Source: UBA1731 sp964567665 (GTDB lineage Bacteria > Verrucomicrobiota > Kiritimatiellia > RFP12 > UBA1067). From it: a stretch of DNA of 64,000 nucleotides. Positions within the stretch are counted from its first letter, which is position 1, and each line of letters begins with the position of its first letter. This document shows positions 51,033 through 59,733 of this stretch, in pieces. The notes under the pieces are model-generated. The model did not search any database. It was not told the origin of the DNA and saw only the letters and a program-made list of their open reading frames with translations. The stretch lies in the NCBI GenBank assembly GCA_964567665.1, contig CAZMNN010000007.1, positions 21,083 to 85,082 of the forward strand. The letters run 5' to 3'. A program made the translations under genes and the position numbers.

Positions 51033-51761
51033 TCACTGCGCGGCGGCCTTGGCGGCAAGCATATCCTTGACGAGCGAGGCGACGATGCGCTTTACGTCCT
51101 CGAACGTGACATAGCGCGTCACGCCCTTTTGGGCAAACTCGCCGAGAAACGGAATGGCCTTGAGCTTTCGGGCTGTTTCCGGCGTCACCGTACGTGCGGT
51201 GAACCTGAATCCCTTGTCGTCAAAATCGAATGCGCCGGATGCGCCGCCTGACAATACTGCGAACAGTTCCGCCCCTGCAGACGGAAACCGCTCCTTCAGC
51301 GCCCGCCGCGCAAGCGGTTCGGACGATGCGAATGCGCACCATTCAAAATCCGGCGAAAACACGGCATATGTCGGAACCGTCCGTCCTTCATCCGCAGGAA
51401 GCAGCACCGTATCGGAAGACATTTTCTCAGACCCGGCATGGTTAAGAGCCATCTTGGCGATCTTGTCGACAGTCGGATAGACCATCACGACATCATAGCT
51501 CCCCTTGCCGTCCGGATAACCGACCCAGCGCACAGGGTCTGCGGCCCGCATCTTTCCGTACATGTTTACGATGCGGTTCTGGGCGAACGACACAAGCATC
51601 ATCGGCAGCATTGCGTTCCCGACGGCATTGCCGATCTGCTGCTGCCTCGACTGGAACGAATCGAATGACTTGAGTTCGACCATCCACGGACCTGCGGCAA
51701 ACAGAGCAGATGAAACGGCACAGACTGCCAGCATGACACACCGGCGGACACTATCTCGCAT
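51033..51761 (-). CDS. secreted protein of unknown function after rny
   Basis: About 242 residues with a signal peptide (CVMLAVCAVSSALFAAG). I do not recognise the family. The mature protein begins WMVELKSFDSFQSRQQQ, then has segments like WVGYPDGKGSYDVVMVYPTVDKIAKMAL and TYAVFSPDFEWCAFASSEPLARRAL. Alternating hydrophobic patterns suggest alpha/beta folding. The ATG at 51761 overlaps the end of rny by 11 bp, so it is translationally coupled to it; a GTG at 51770 is less likely. It ends the purL-to-rny operon. Confidence 0.75.
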   Translation of the reverse strand: MRDSVRRCVMLAVCAVSSALFAAGPWMVELKSFDSFQSRQQQIGNAVGNAMLPMMLVSFAQNRIVNMYGKMRAADPVRWVGYPDGKGSYDVVMVYPTVDKIAKMALNHAGSEKMSSDTVLLPADEGRTVPTYAVFSPDFEWCAFASSEPLARRALKERFPSAGAELFAVLSGGASGAFDFDDKGFRFTARTVTPETARKLKAIPFLGEFAQKGVTRYVTFEDVKRIVASLVKDMLAAKAAAQ

Positions 51762-53364
51762 ACTCAACACAGCGCTTCTCTCTTATGACTGTGACCCTGA
51801 TCTGTCCGGGGAATTTCAACGAGGACGATATTTCGCGGCATATTGCACGGGCTATGCCTTCCGCATCGGAATCCCCGATGACATCCGGATTCACCATTAC
51901 GCGCAAGTCGCGTCCGGCCTGCACAGCCATGGCGCTCTGCACACCATCGTGACGCATCGCTATCCGCTCGAACTCCTCAAGCCTCTGCACGTAATCGCCA
52001 AGCGTCTCCTGTCTGGCGCCCGGACGGGCGGCTGAAATCGCGTCTGCCGCCATGCAAAGCACACCGTATATCCCGTCAGGCTCACCGGCTTCGCCGTGGT
52101 GTGCGGCGACAGCTGCGCAAACCTCTGCATCTTCGCCGTGCATCTTGAGAAACTCCGCGCCGAGTGCCGCATGGGATCCCTTTCTCTCTGCGGTTATCGC
52201 CTTGCCTATGTCATGGAGTAATCCGATCCTGCGTCCCTTCGCGGCATCAAGGCCGAGTTCCGAGGCCATCGCCCCCTCAAGCAGAGCGACCTCAACGGAA
52301 TGACGCAACACGTTCTGCGAGAATGACGAGCGGTATCTCAAAGAGCCAAGAAGACCGAGCGTCTCCGGCGGAAGCCCGACCACACCGGCCTCTGCAGCGG
52401 CAGATTCGCCAAACTTGACGCTGGAAGAACGCACCTCCTCATCCGCCGCCCGCACAGCCTCCTCAATTACGGTGGGATGTATGCGGCCGTCGGCAACCAG
52501 CGCCTCAAGTGCACGCCTTGCCACCTCCCTGCGAATCGGATCGAACGCCGAAAGCACAACGAAGTCTGGCGCATCGTCAAGAAGCACCGTCACTCCAGTG
52601 ACGGTCTCAAACGTCCGGACATTGCGTCCGTCCCGCCCGACAATGCGCCCTTTCATTTCTGCATTCGGAACGGCAACCGTGGAGACCGTCGCCTCGCTTA
52701 TGTGCGACACCGCACATCGACCGATGGCATCCGCAACAATTCTCTTGGCGATGTCCGTCCCCTGCTCGCGTGCCGCCTCCTGAATGCGGCGGCTCATCGA
52801 TTCTGCATCATCACGAAGCTCGGCATGGACGCTTTTCAGCACCTCACGTCTCGCCTCTATGTAGGTCATCCTCGCAATGCGCTGGAGACGCGCCTCAGCC
52901 TCCTCCATGCGCCGCGTGGCGTCACCGGCAAGCCTCTCCGCCTCGTCCGCCCTGGACTTCAGTATCGCCTCTCGCGCATCAAGGCGAAGCGATTTCCCGT
53001 CCAAGGCATCCTCCCTCGCCGCCAACCTGGCCTCCGCCTGCTCCTGATCAGACCGGCGGGACGCCATGGAAGCCTCAAATTCCTCCCTTGCCCTAACGAT
53101 CTCGGCACGGGCAGCCACCTCCGCCTCCTTGCGAATGGACTCCGCCTCAGCCTGCATCGCCTCGGCTCTGAGTCTTGCAGAGCGTTCCATGGAATCAGCC
53201 TGCCATCTTCCAATCAGCCACCGGAACACAAAACCGATGATGGCGCCGGCAAGAATGAAAAGCGCGGCAATGATCAACCCAGCGGCATCGGACAGCTCCA
53301 TCCACAGGTTGCTGGAAAGAGCAAACAATCTTGAAAGGTGCATTGTGGCGAAGATTGCTGTCAT
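51751..53364 (-). CDS. rny: ribonuclease Y
   Basis: A membrane-tethered endoribonuclease that starts mRNA decay. The 537 residues have an N-terminal helix (LIIAALFILAGAIIGFVF), a long coiled coil rich in Ala, Glu and Arg (about 55-200), a KH domain (GRIVGRDGRNVRTFETVTG) and an HD domain with LLHDIGKA and AAHHGEAG. The usual Rny start is similar. The ATG at 53364 overlaps the preceding gene's stop as ATGA; an ATG at 53343 is also possible. Confidence 0.95.
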   Translation of the reverse strand: MTAIFATMHLSRLFALSSNLWMELSDAAGLIIAALFILAGAIIGFVFRWLIGRWQADSMERSARLRAEAMQAEAESIRKEAEVAARAEIVRAREEFEASMASRRSDQEQAEARLAAREDALDGKSLRLDAREAILKSRADEAERLAGDATRRMEEAEARLQRIARMTYIEARREVLKSVHAELRDDAESMSRRIQEAAREQGTDIAKRIVADAIGRCAVSHISEATVSTVAVPNAEMKGRIVGRDGRNVRTFETVTGVTVLLDDAPDFVVLSAFDPIRREVARRALEALVADGRIHPTVIEEAVRAADEEVRSSSVKFGESAAAEAGVVGLPPETLGLLGSLRYRSSFSQNVLRHSVEVALLEGAMASELGLDAAKGRRIGLLHDIGKAITAERKGSHAALGAEFLKMHGEDAEVCAAVAAHHGEAGEPDGIYGVLCMAADAISAARPGARQETLGDYVQRLEEFERIAMRHDGVQSAMAVQAGRDLRVMVNPDVIGDSDAEGIARAICREISSSLKFPGQIRVTVIREKRCVEYAR

Positions 53365-54518
53365 GTTGCAGGTTGCCTGATCGACTTAAGCAGACCGAAC
53401 AGATACTTGCGCTCACTCGCTGGATAGGCGTCGAATCCGTCAAGATGCGAACGCATGTCATCGACAGCCGCGTCAAACCGTCTGCGCTCTTCGCTTGCGT
53501 CATCCTTCGCGAACGGATAGCTGCCTTCCCTGATCCATTCATCCACGCGAGAGGCGTCCGCCTCCGCCGCCCTTACGCGGAAGTGATCGCGCAGCGTCTT
53601 GCGAGCCGCTTCAAGATACGCCCGCGTCTCTGCGTTAAGTTCGTCCATCACCAGCATGTTCTCGGCGTTCAGTTCAGAGAAGCGCGGCGAGACAACATAC
53701 GCGGTGAAACTGAACGCCGCACCGGGACGCACACCGGCGGGCTGCTCGTGAAGCGCAAAGCCGTCCTTTCCGCAGAACACCAGCTTGCCGGCGCCGACGA
53801 ACCGCCGACGCCATTCGATGACTTCAAGACGAGCCTCTGCGCCTGACGGAAGCTGAAGCCTGTAGTCCGTGACCGCCTTGCGGACGATCACAGGCGTCAC
53901 CGGTATGCCGGAGAAATAGATATGGACGTTGGGATATGCCTTCAGATAAAGCGCAAACTTTGCGGCAAGCGATGAAACGACTGTCCCCGCGTCGGTAAGC
54001 GCATCCGCCGTCGGGCGCACGTTGGTCACATACACCTCGGTGCCTGTAGCGAAGCCGGGCGATGTCTCCTCCATACGGAAAAGCCCCGGCTCCTGAAGGT
54101 CTCCGGAAATCACGAAAGACGCCACGGGCGACTCCGAAGACGGTCCGCCGGAGACCACTGCTCGTGTGGTGCGCCACTCTACGTGTCCGCCAAGAGCGAA
54201 CGCCTTGAAGCGACCGCGTCCGTGCCGCCCGTGAAGTCGACGGCGAAGCCCGGAAGTGGCGGTACGCCCCCTTTTCCAGCTTCCGCCGAGTCCGCCAAAC
54301 GTCGAATCTATCCGCTCTACATCGATACCGGTGCCGTTGTCGGATATGCGTATGGCATCAACCGCGCCGAGGGGATTCTGGATGACGTCGATCTTAACCT
54401 CGCTTGCATCGGCGTCAAGCGCGTTCCACACAAGTTCCTCTATGGCTGCAAGCGGGGAAGCGTGCGACAGGGAAGCTATGTAGTCAGCCTTTGCCAGAAC
54501 CTTGATATCTCTTGCCAT
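53361..54518 (-). CDS. stand-alone GHKL (HSP90/MutL-type) ATPase
   Basis: This 385-residue cytoplasmic protein has a Bergerat-fold ATP site: N-box EELVWNALDADA, DNGTGI, then GLGGSWKRG and GRHGRGRFKAFALG. This matches the N-terminal ATPase of MutL, HSP90 and MORC proteins. The rest, about 230 residues, has no MutL C-terminal domain and no histidine-kinase domain. GAGGGC precedes the ATG. It sits between xseB and rny, 10 bp after the former and overlapping the latter. Stand-alone proteins of this kind occur both in house-keeping and in defence settings; here the neighbours are nucleic-acid enzymes. Function unknown. Confidence 0.8.
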   Translation of the reverse strand: MARDIKVLAKADYIASLSHASPLAAIEELVWNALDADASEVKIDVIQNPLGAVDAIRISDNGTGIDVERIDSTFGGLGGSWKRGRTATSGLRRRLHGRHGRGRFKAFALGGHVEWRTTRAVVSGGPSSESPVASFVISGDLQEPGLFRMEETSPGFATGTEVYVTNVRPTADALTDAGTVVSSLAAKFALYLKAYPNVHIYFSGIPVTPVIVRKAVTDYRLQLPSGAEARLEVIEWRRRFVGAGKLVFCGKDGFALHEQPAGVRPGAAFSFTAYVVSPRFSELNAENMLVMDELNAETRAYLEAARKTLRDHFRVRAAEADASRVDEWIREGSYPFAKDDASEERRRFDAAVDDMRSHLDGFDAYPASERKYLFGLLKSIRQPAT

Positions 54519-54528
54519 GCGCCCTCAG

Positions 54529-54750
54529 CTATACGATGTCCAACGGCTCGACCTGCGGAGGCTCCGCCGTTCCTGATACGACCTTCTCGATTCTCTGTCT
54601 CACAGCCTCAAGCTCGGCGGTGCATGAAGCGACAAGCTTCTTGCCCTCTTCGAAGTTGACCATCATTTCGTCAAGGGAGAGCTTGCCGCCCTCCATCTCG
54701 GAGACGATCTTCTCAAGCCGCGCAAGGCTCTCCTCGAACTTCATCTCCAT
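54529..54750 (-). CDS. xseB: exodeoxyribonuclease VII small subunit
   Basis: This 73-residue protein is the small, coiled subunit of ExoVII. MKFEESLARLEKIVSEMEGG then KLSLDEMMVNFEEGKKLV is the family signature. The ATG at 54750 overlaps the purL stop (TGATG) with GAGGTG just upstream; longer in-frame starts lie inside purL. The large subunit XseA is not in the window. Confidence 0.93.
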   Translation of the reverse strand: MEMKFEESLARLEKIVSEMEGGKLSLDEMMVNFEEGKKLVASCTAELEAVRQRIEKVVSGTAEPPQVEPLDIV

Positions 54751-57700
54751 CACCTCGTTCCGACGGCGAATGCGTATGCGTTGCGGAACATCCTCATCCA
54801 CGGGCCGTCCTTGGAGAACACTCCCGGATTGTAGGAAAGCTGCGCAGCGCGGAATCCGCGCTCCGGATGCGGCATCATTATCGTGACGCGGCCGTCCGTT
54901 GTGGTGAATCCGGTAAGCCCGCCCTTCGTACCGTTCGGGTTGAACGGATAGCGTTCCGTCGCATTGCCGCGTCCGTCAACGTACCTGAGCGCGGTGCGCA
55001 CCGCAGTCTGCGGCTGTGCAGAATCCCACACAGCACGACCCTCGCCGTGAGCGACGGCTATGGGCAGACGCGAACCCTCCATGCCCTTGAAGAATATGGA
55101 CGGAGATTCCAGCACCTCCAATGTGCAGGTACGGGCTTCGAACTGCTCCGAAACGTTGCGCACGAAACGCGGCCACGCCTCTGCTCCGGGAATGATGTCC
55201 TTGAGCTGCGACAGCATCTGGCATCCGTTGCACACGCCAAGCGCAAACGTATCGGGACGCGCAAAGAACGCGGCGAACATCGCCTTGAGCCTGTCATTGT
55301 AGAGGATTGACCGCGCCCATCCGGAACCGGCGCCGAGAACGTCGCCGTAGGAGAACCCGCCGCAAGCGACAAGTCCGCTGAAATCCTTGAGATCCACGCG
55401 GCCGGACATCAGATCCGTCATGTGAACGTCTACGCTCTCGAATCCGGCGAGCGCAAACGCCGCCGCCATTTCGATGTGCCCGTTTACGCCCTGCTCGCGC
55501 AGACACGCAACTCTCGGCTTGGCCTTTCCGGCCTTGGCTGCGGCGACCTTCCCGTCGGGATCGTACGTTAGACTGTACGTAAGGCCGGGATCGTGTTCGT
55601 CAAGTCCGTTGTCGTACTCCTCACGCGCCGTGACCGGATTGTCACGCATCGCCTGCATCCTGTATGTCGTGGACGACCATTCGCGCCTGATCCGCGTGAT
55701 GTCCGTGGAGAGCGCGTGGCGCAGGCCAACATGGATGTCAAACCGCCTGTCATCCGTTGGTGCGCCGATGACATATACGTCATCGCCGAGACCGGCACGG
55801 GAGAAGATGGACAGAACTGTCTTCAGGTTGTCCTCGGACACCTGAAGCACCGCGCCTGGCTCCTCAGAGAAAAGCACCTCAAGCGGATCGCCGTCCGGAA
55901 GCGCGACATCAATGCCGCGCCCTCCGGAAATCGCCATCTCCGCAAGCGTGACGGCTATGCCGCCGTCGCTCCTGTCGTGGTATGCAAGAGCCATCCGCCC
56001 TTTGACGATCTTCTGCATGGCGTTGAAGAAGTGCTTTACGCTCGGCGCATCGGCGTCGGCGTTCTCGCAGCCGAGCTGGTTGTACACCTGGGCGAGACAG
56101 CTGCCGCCAAGGCGATACTTGCCGTGTCCGAGATCGACATAGACGAGCCTTGAGACACCCTTCTTGAGATCCGGAGTGAGCGTAAGCGTGGCATCCTCCA
56201 CCGGCGAAAATCCGGAGACGACAAGCGAGAGCGGTGCGACCTGTCTGCGGTCAACACCCTCCGAATCGCGCCACGTCGTGTGCATCGAGCAGGAATCCTT
56301 GCCGACGGGAATGGACACGCCGAGGGCAGGGCAGAAGTTCAGCCCGACCTCCTTGACCGTGTCATACAGATTCGCATCCTCGCCCGGTTCTCCGCAAGGA
56401 GCCATCCAGTTTGCGGAAAGCCTTACGTTCCTGATGTCCCCGCAATCCGCCGCCGCAAGGTTCGTCAAAGCCTCGGCTATTGCCATCCGGCCGGACGCAG
56501 GAGCGTCGAGAAGCGCGACGGGGGTGCGCTCGCCGGTTGCCATCGCCTGGCCGTTCAGCGTCTTGTAGCCCATCATCGTGACCGCGCAGTCTGCAGCCGG
56601 AAGCTGGAACGGCCCAACCATCTGGTCGCGGGCGACAAGGCCTGTGACCGAGCGGTCGGCAATCGTCACGAGGAACGTCTTGTCCGCAATCGTCGGAAGC
56701 GCGAGCAGACGCGAAAATGCGTCGCCGGTCTTCACGCCCGCAAGGTTGAGAGGCTTGTGCGGAGACTTCACGTGCTTGACCTTCCGCACCATTCTGGGCG
56801 GCTTGCCGAGAAGCACCTTTACGTCCATGTCAATCGGGCTGTCCCCGAACTGCCTGTCGGTAAGCACAAGTCTTCCGTCACCCGTCGCCTCGCCGATGAA
56901 CGCGACGGGGCAGCGTTCACGGGCGCACAGCTCCTCGAACTGCGCCCTCGCCTCACGCCTCAACGCCAGTACGTAGCGTTCCTGAGCCTCGCAGCACCAT
57001 ATCTCCATCGGACTCATCGACGGCTCTTCGTTGTGGACTTCGCGAAGCTCGAACCTGCCGCCGGTCGCCTCAACGAGTTCCGGGCATCCGTTCGAGAGTC
57101 CGCCCGCTCCGATGTCATGTATCGAAAGCACCGGATTCCTCTTGCCCATGGCGGCACACGCATTGATCACGCCCTGGCACCGGCGCTGCATTTCTGCGTT
57201 GCCGCGCTGGACGGAGTTGAAGTCGAGAGCCTCGGAGTTTGTGCCTGTCATCATCGACGACGCCGCTCCGCCGCCAAGGCCGATGCGCATCGCCGGGCCG
57301 CCGATCTGGACGATGTACGCGCCTTCCGTAACCGGCTTTTTCGTCACCTGGTCGCGAATGATCACGCCGTGTCCGCCGGCGAGCATTATCGGCTTCAGAT
57401 AGCCGCGATGCTGTCCGTTCTCCTCGTGTTCATACGTGCGGAAGAACCCGGTCAGCTGAGGACGACCGAACTCATTGCCGAACGCCGCGCCGCCGATAGG
57501 GCCGTCCGTCATTATCTGGAGAGGCGAAGCAAGACGCGACGGACGTTCGCCGTAGTCCTTCTCCCACGGCTGCACCGCATCCGGTATGCGAAGGTCGGAG
57601 ACCATGAATCCGCATATTCCCGCTGTGGAGCGAGACCCGGTGCCGGTCGCAGACTCATCACGGATCTCTCCGCCAACGCCGGTCGCGGCGCCGGGGTACG

Positions 57701-58667
57701 GGGAAATCGCCGTAGGATGGTTGTGCGTCTCAACCTTCATCAACTGGTCGAGCTGCACCTTCTTGAACGAATACGCGCCCTGCGACCTTGCGGACGCAGA
57801 CGGCTGAAAGACTTCAGTCTCAAATCCTTCGACAACAGACGAATTGTCCTTGTACGCCACAAGCGTGCCCTTGCCGTTCTTCTTGTGGGTGTTCTTTATC
57901 ATCCCGAATAGGGAATCCTTCTGAGCCTTCCCGTCGATGATGAATTCCGCACCGAATATCTTGTGCCTACAGTGTTCGGAGTTCACCTGACCGAACATCA
58001 CCAGCTCCGTGTCGGTGGGGTTGCGCTTCGCCGCCTTGAACGAATCCGCCAGATACTGCATCTCCGGCTCGGATATCGCCAGCCCCAGTTCGACGTTTGC
58101 CTCGCGGATGGCGTCAATCCCGCGCCCAAGCACGTCGAACGTGCGCCCCGGACGCGGCGGCAGTTCAACGAAAAGGTCGTCGAGAGAAAGGTAGACGCCC
58201 TCCGTCATCCTGTCGAACAGGGCCGGAAGCGCAGGCTTAAGCTCCTCGAAGTTCGACGGGAAGGCCGAACTGCCGCCTGTTCCGCACACCATGAACCGGA
58301 CTGCGCGTTCGACGCGCTTCACGCCCCTCACGCCGCAGTTCCTGAAGATGTCTGTCGCCTTCGTAGACCACGGCGATATCGTACCCTTTCGCGGCGACAC
58401 GTAGAAGGTCGTTTCGCGGCACGTGCCGGAGAATCCGGCAGATTCGCCGACGGCGTTTCCGCCCTGCCCGACGTTCAGAAGCGCGGAAGCCCTTTCAAGG
58501 CTTTCCTGGGGAATGCCGTCCTCGTTCTCGGCTTCAAGCGCATACACCCAGCGGGCACGAACGTCAACGCGCTCCATTCCGGGGACAAGCTGCCCCATCG
58601 CTTTCTTCAACGCATCAAGACGAAACGGAGAGAACGCCTCCGACCCCAACAGCAAGACAGGTTTCAT
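54750..58667 (-). CDS. purL: phosphoribosylformylglycinamidine synthase (single-chain)
   Basis: Converts FGAR to FGAM in purine synthesis using glutamine. At 1305 residues it is the long form joining PurS-like, PurL and PurQ parts. The ATP/AIRS-type halves carry NSEHCRHKIF, VETHNHPTAISP and LSIHDIGAGGLSNGCPE. The glutaminase domain (about 1052-1305) has nucleophile C1146 in GVCNGCQML and PHPERGFR (H1267, E1269). The start is ATG at 58667, 40 bp after the SPFH gene. The single-chain form is typical of proteobacteria and some PVC bacteria; many other bacteria use separate subunits. Confidence 0.96.
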   Translation of the reverse strand: MKPVLLLGSEAFSPFRLDALKKAMGQLVPGMERVDVRARWVYALEAENEDGIPQESLERASALLNVGQGGNAVGESAGFSGTCRETTFYVSPRKGTISPWSTKATDIFRNCGVRGVKRVERAVRFMVCGTGGSSAFPSNFEELKPALPALFDRMTEGVYLSLDDLFVELPPRPGRTFDVLGRGIDAIREANVELGLAISEPEMQYLADSFKAAKRNPTDTELVMFGQVNSEHCRHKIFGAEFIIDGKAQKDSLFGMIKNTHKKNGKGTLVAYKDNSSVVEGFETEVFQPSASARSQGAYSFKKVQLDQLMKVETHNHPTAISPYPGAATGVGGEIRDESATGTGSRSTAGICGFMVSDLRIPDAVQPWEKDYGERPSRLASPLQIMTDGPIGGAAFGNEFGRPQLTGFFRTYEHEENGQHRGYLKPIMLAGGHGVIIRDQVTKKPVTEGAYIVQIGGPAMRIGLGGGAASSMMTGTNSEALDFNSVQRGNAEMQRRCQGVINACAAMGKRNPVLSIHDIGAGGLSNGCPELVEATGGRFELREVHNEEPSMSPMEIWCCEAQERYVLALRREARAQFEELCARERCPVAFIGEATGDGRLVLTDRQFGDSPIDMDVKVLLGKPPRMVRKVKHVKSPHKPLNLAGVKTGDAFSRLLALPTIADKTFLVTIADRSVTGLVARDQMVGPFQLPAADCAVTMMGYKTLNGQAMATGERTPVALLDAPASGRMAIAEALTNLAAADCGDIRNVRLSANWMAPCGEPGEDANLYDTVKEVGLNFCPALGVSIPVGKDSCSMHTTWRDSEGVDRRQVAPLSLVVSGFSPVEDATLTLTPDLKKGVSRLVYVDLGHGKYRLGGSCLAQVYNQLGCENADADAPSVKHFFNAMQKIVKGRMALAYHDRSDGGIAVTLAEMAISGGRGIDVALPDGDPLEVLFSEEPGAVLQVSEDNLKTVLSIFSRAGLGDDVYVIGAPTDDRRFDIHVGLRHALSTDITRIRREWSSTTYRMQAMRDNPVTAREEYDNGLDEHDPGLTYSLTYDPDGKVAAAKAGKAKPRVACLREQGVNGHIEMAAAFALAGFESVDVHMTDLMSGRVDLKDFSGLVACGGFSYGDVLGAGSGWARSILYNDRLKAMFAAFFARPDTFALGVCNGCQMLSQLKDIIPGAEAWPRFVRNVSEQFEARTCTLEVLESPSIFFKGMEGSRLPIAVAHGEGRAVWDSAQPQTAVRTALRYVDGRGNATERYPFNPNGTKGGLTGFTTTDGRVTIMMPHPERGFRAAQLSYNPGVFSKDGPWMRMFRNAYAFAVGTR

Positions 58668-58707
58668 TGATTATTATTGCTTTCGGTTATGTTTTTACGG
58701 TCTTCAC

Positions 58708-59646
58708 TCATTTGCCGGCAGTCCCGGATCCGGGCTTGATTATGGAGGTGCAGGCCTTCAGCACTCCGGCGACATCGGCAAGATCGGAAGGTATTATCAT
58801 GGAATTGTTCGTCTTCGCAAGCTGTCCGAACTGCACAAGATACTGCTGTGCGAGCTGCATGTTCACGGAGTTGAGTCCGCCCGGCTCGTTCAGCGCGGCG
58901 GCCACCTTACGTATGCCCTCCGCCTGAGCTTCCGCAACGAGAGTGATCTCGCGTGCGCGTCCCTCCGCCTCGTTGATGCGGCGCTCGCGCTCACCCTGAG
59001 ACAGTTTGATGGCCTGCTGCTGCTCGCCCTCTGCACGGTTTATCTTCGCCTGGCGCTCACCCTCGGATTCGGCGATCATTGCGCGCTTTTCGCGTTCCGC
59101 CCGCATCTGCTTCTCCATCGCGTCGCGGATCGTCTGTGGCGGCGTTATGTTCTTGATTTCGTATCTCGTGACCTTGATGCCCCACGGATCGCTCGCCTTG
59201 TCGACTGCGGCCACGATCGCCGCGTTGATGGACGTGCGCTCCTCGAAGCTGCGGTCGAGATCGAGCTTGCCCATCTCGGAACGCATCGTCGTCTGCGCCA
59301 GCTGCGTAGTGGCAAAGAGATAGTTGCCGATTCCGTACGAAGCCTTGGCCGGATCCATCACCTGCATGTAGAGAACACCGTCAACGTCCACTGCGATGTT
59401 GTCCTTGGTGATGCACTGCTGCGGCGGCACGTCTATGGCCTGCTCCTTGAGCGTGTGCCGGTACGCAATCTTGTCGAAGAACGGCACAAGGATGTGGAAA
59501 CCGGCCTCAAGGGTGGAATTGTACTTTCCAAGCCGCTCCACAATGTATGCCGTATTCTGCGGCACTATCACAGCGGTCTTTGCAATCGCGACAAGCACCA
59601 CGATTGCGATGATGAAAAACAGAATCAGCCCTCCGCTTATGGCCAT
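58708..59646 (-). CDS. SPFH/stomatin-family membrane protein
   Basis: This 312-residue protein has one N-terminal helix (LILFFIIAIVVLVAIA), a band-7 domain (VPQNTAYIVERLGKYN, GFHILVPFFDKIAYR) and a C-terminal Glu/Ala/Arg-rich coiled coil (about 180-255). This is the QmcA/stomatin-like type that assembles in membrane microdomains and is often linked with proteases. No NfeD-type partner or FtsH lies beside it. GGAAAGGAG precedes the ATG. It leads the purL-xseB-rny run. Confidence 0.92.
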   Translation of the reverse strand: MAISGGLILFFIIAIVVLVAIAKTAVIVPQNTAYIVERLGKYNSTLEAGFHILVPFFDKIAYRHTLKEQAIDVPPQQCITKDNIAVDVDGVLYMQVMDPAKASYGIGNYLFATTQLAQTTMRSEMGKLDLDRSFEERTSINAAIVAAVDKASDPWGIKVTRYEIKNITPPQTIRDAMEKQMRAEREKRAMIAESEGERQAKINRAEGEQQQAIKLSQGERERRINEAEGRAREITLVAEAQAEGIRKVAAALNEPGGLNSVNMQLAQQYLVQFGQLAKTNNSMIIPSDLADVAGVLKACTSIIKPGSGTAGK

Positions 59647-59686
59647 GGCAACACTCCTTTCCAGATAAAGATGAGTTAATGTGCGT

Positions 59687-59692
59687 ATTATA
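59687..59692 (-). promoter_or_regulatory. -10 element of the SPFH gene promoter
   Basis: A perfect TATAAT on the minus strand about 40 nt above the ATG. The -35 position falls inside the adjacent hairpin and is poor (TCGGGA at 59710-59715). Confidence 0.5.
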
Positions 59693-59695
59693 GCA

Positions 59696-59729
59696 CATCC
59701 CCTGCCGATTCCCGAACCGGCAGGGGATG
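59696..59729. terminator. 12-bp stem hairpin after tex
   Basis: CATCCCCTGCCG (59696-59707) and CGGCAGGGGATG (59718-59729) are perfect inverted repeats around a 10-nt loop, starting 4 bp after the tex stop. There is no T-run, so it may pause or terminate transcription with a helper, or protect the mRNA end. It also covers the -35 region of the next promoter. Confidence 0.65.
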
Positions 59730-59733
59730 CTGG

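Noticed and set aside
53361..54518. MutL or a histidine kinase
   Set aside because: The ATP-binding motifs fit, but the MutL C-terminal domain and a phospho-acceptor histidine domain are absent.
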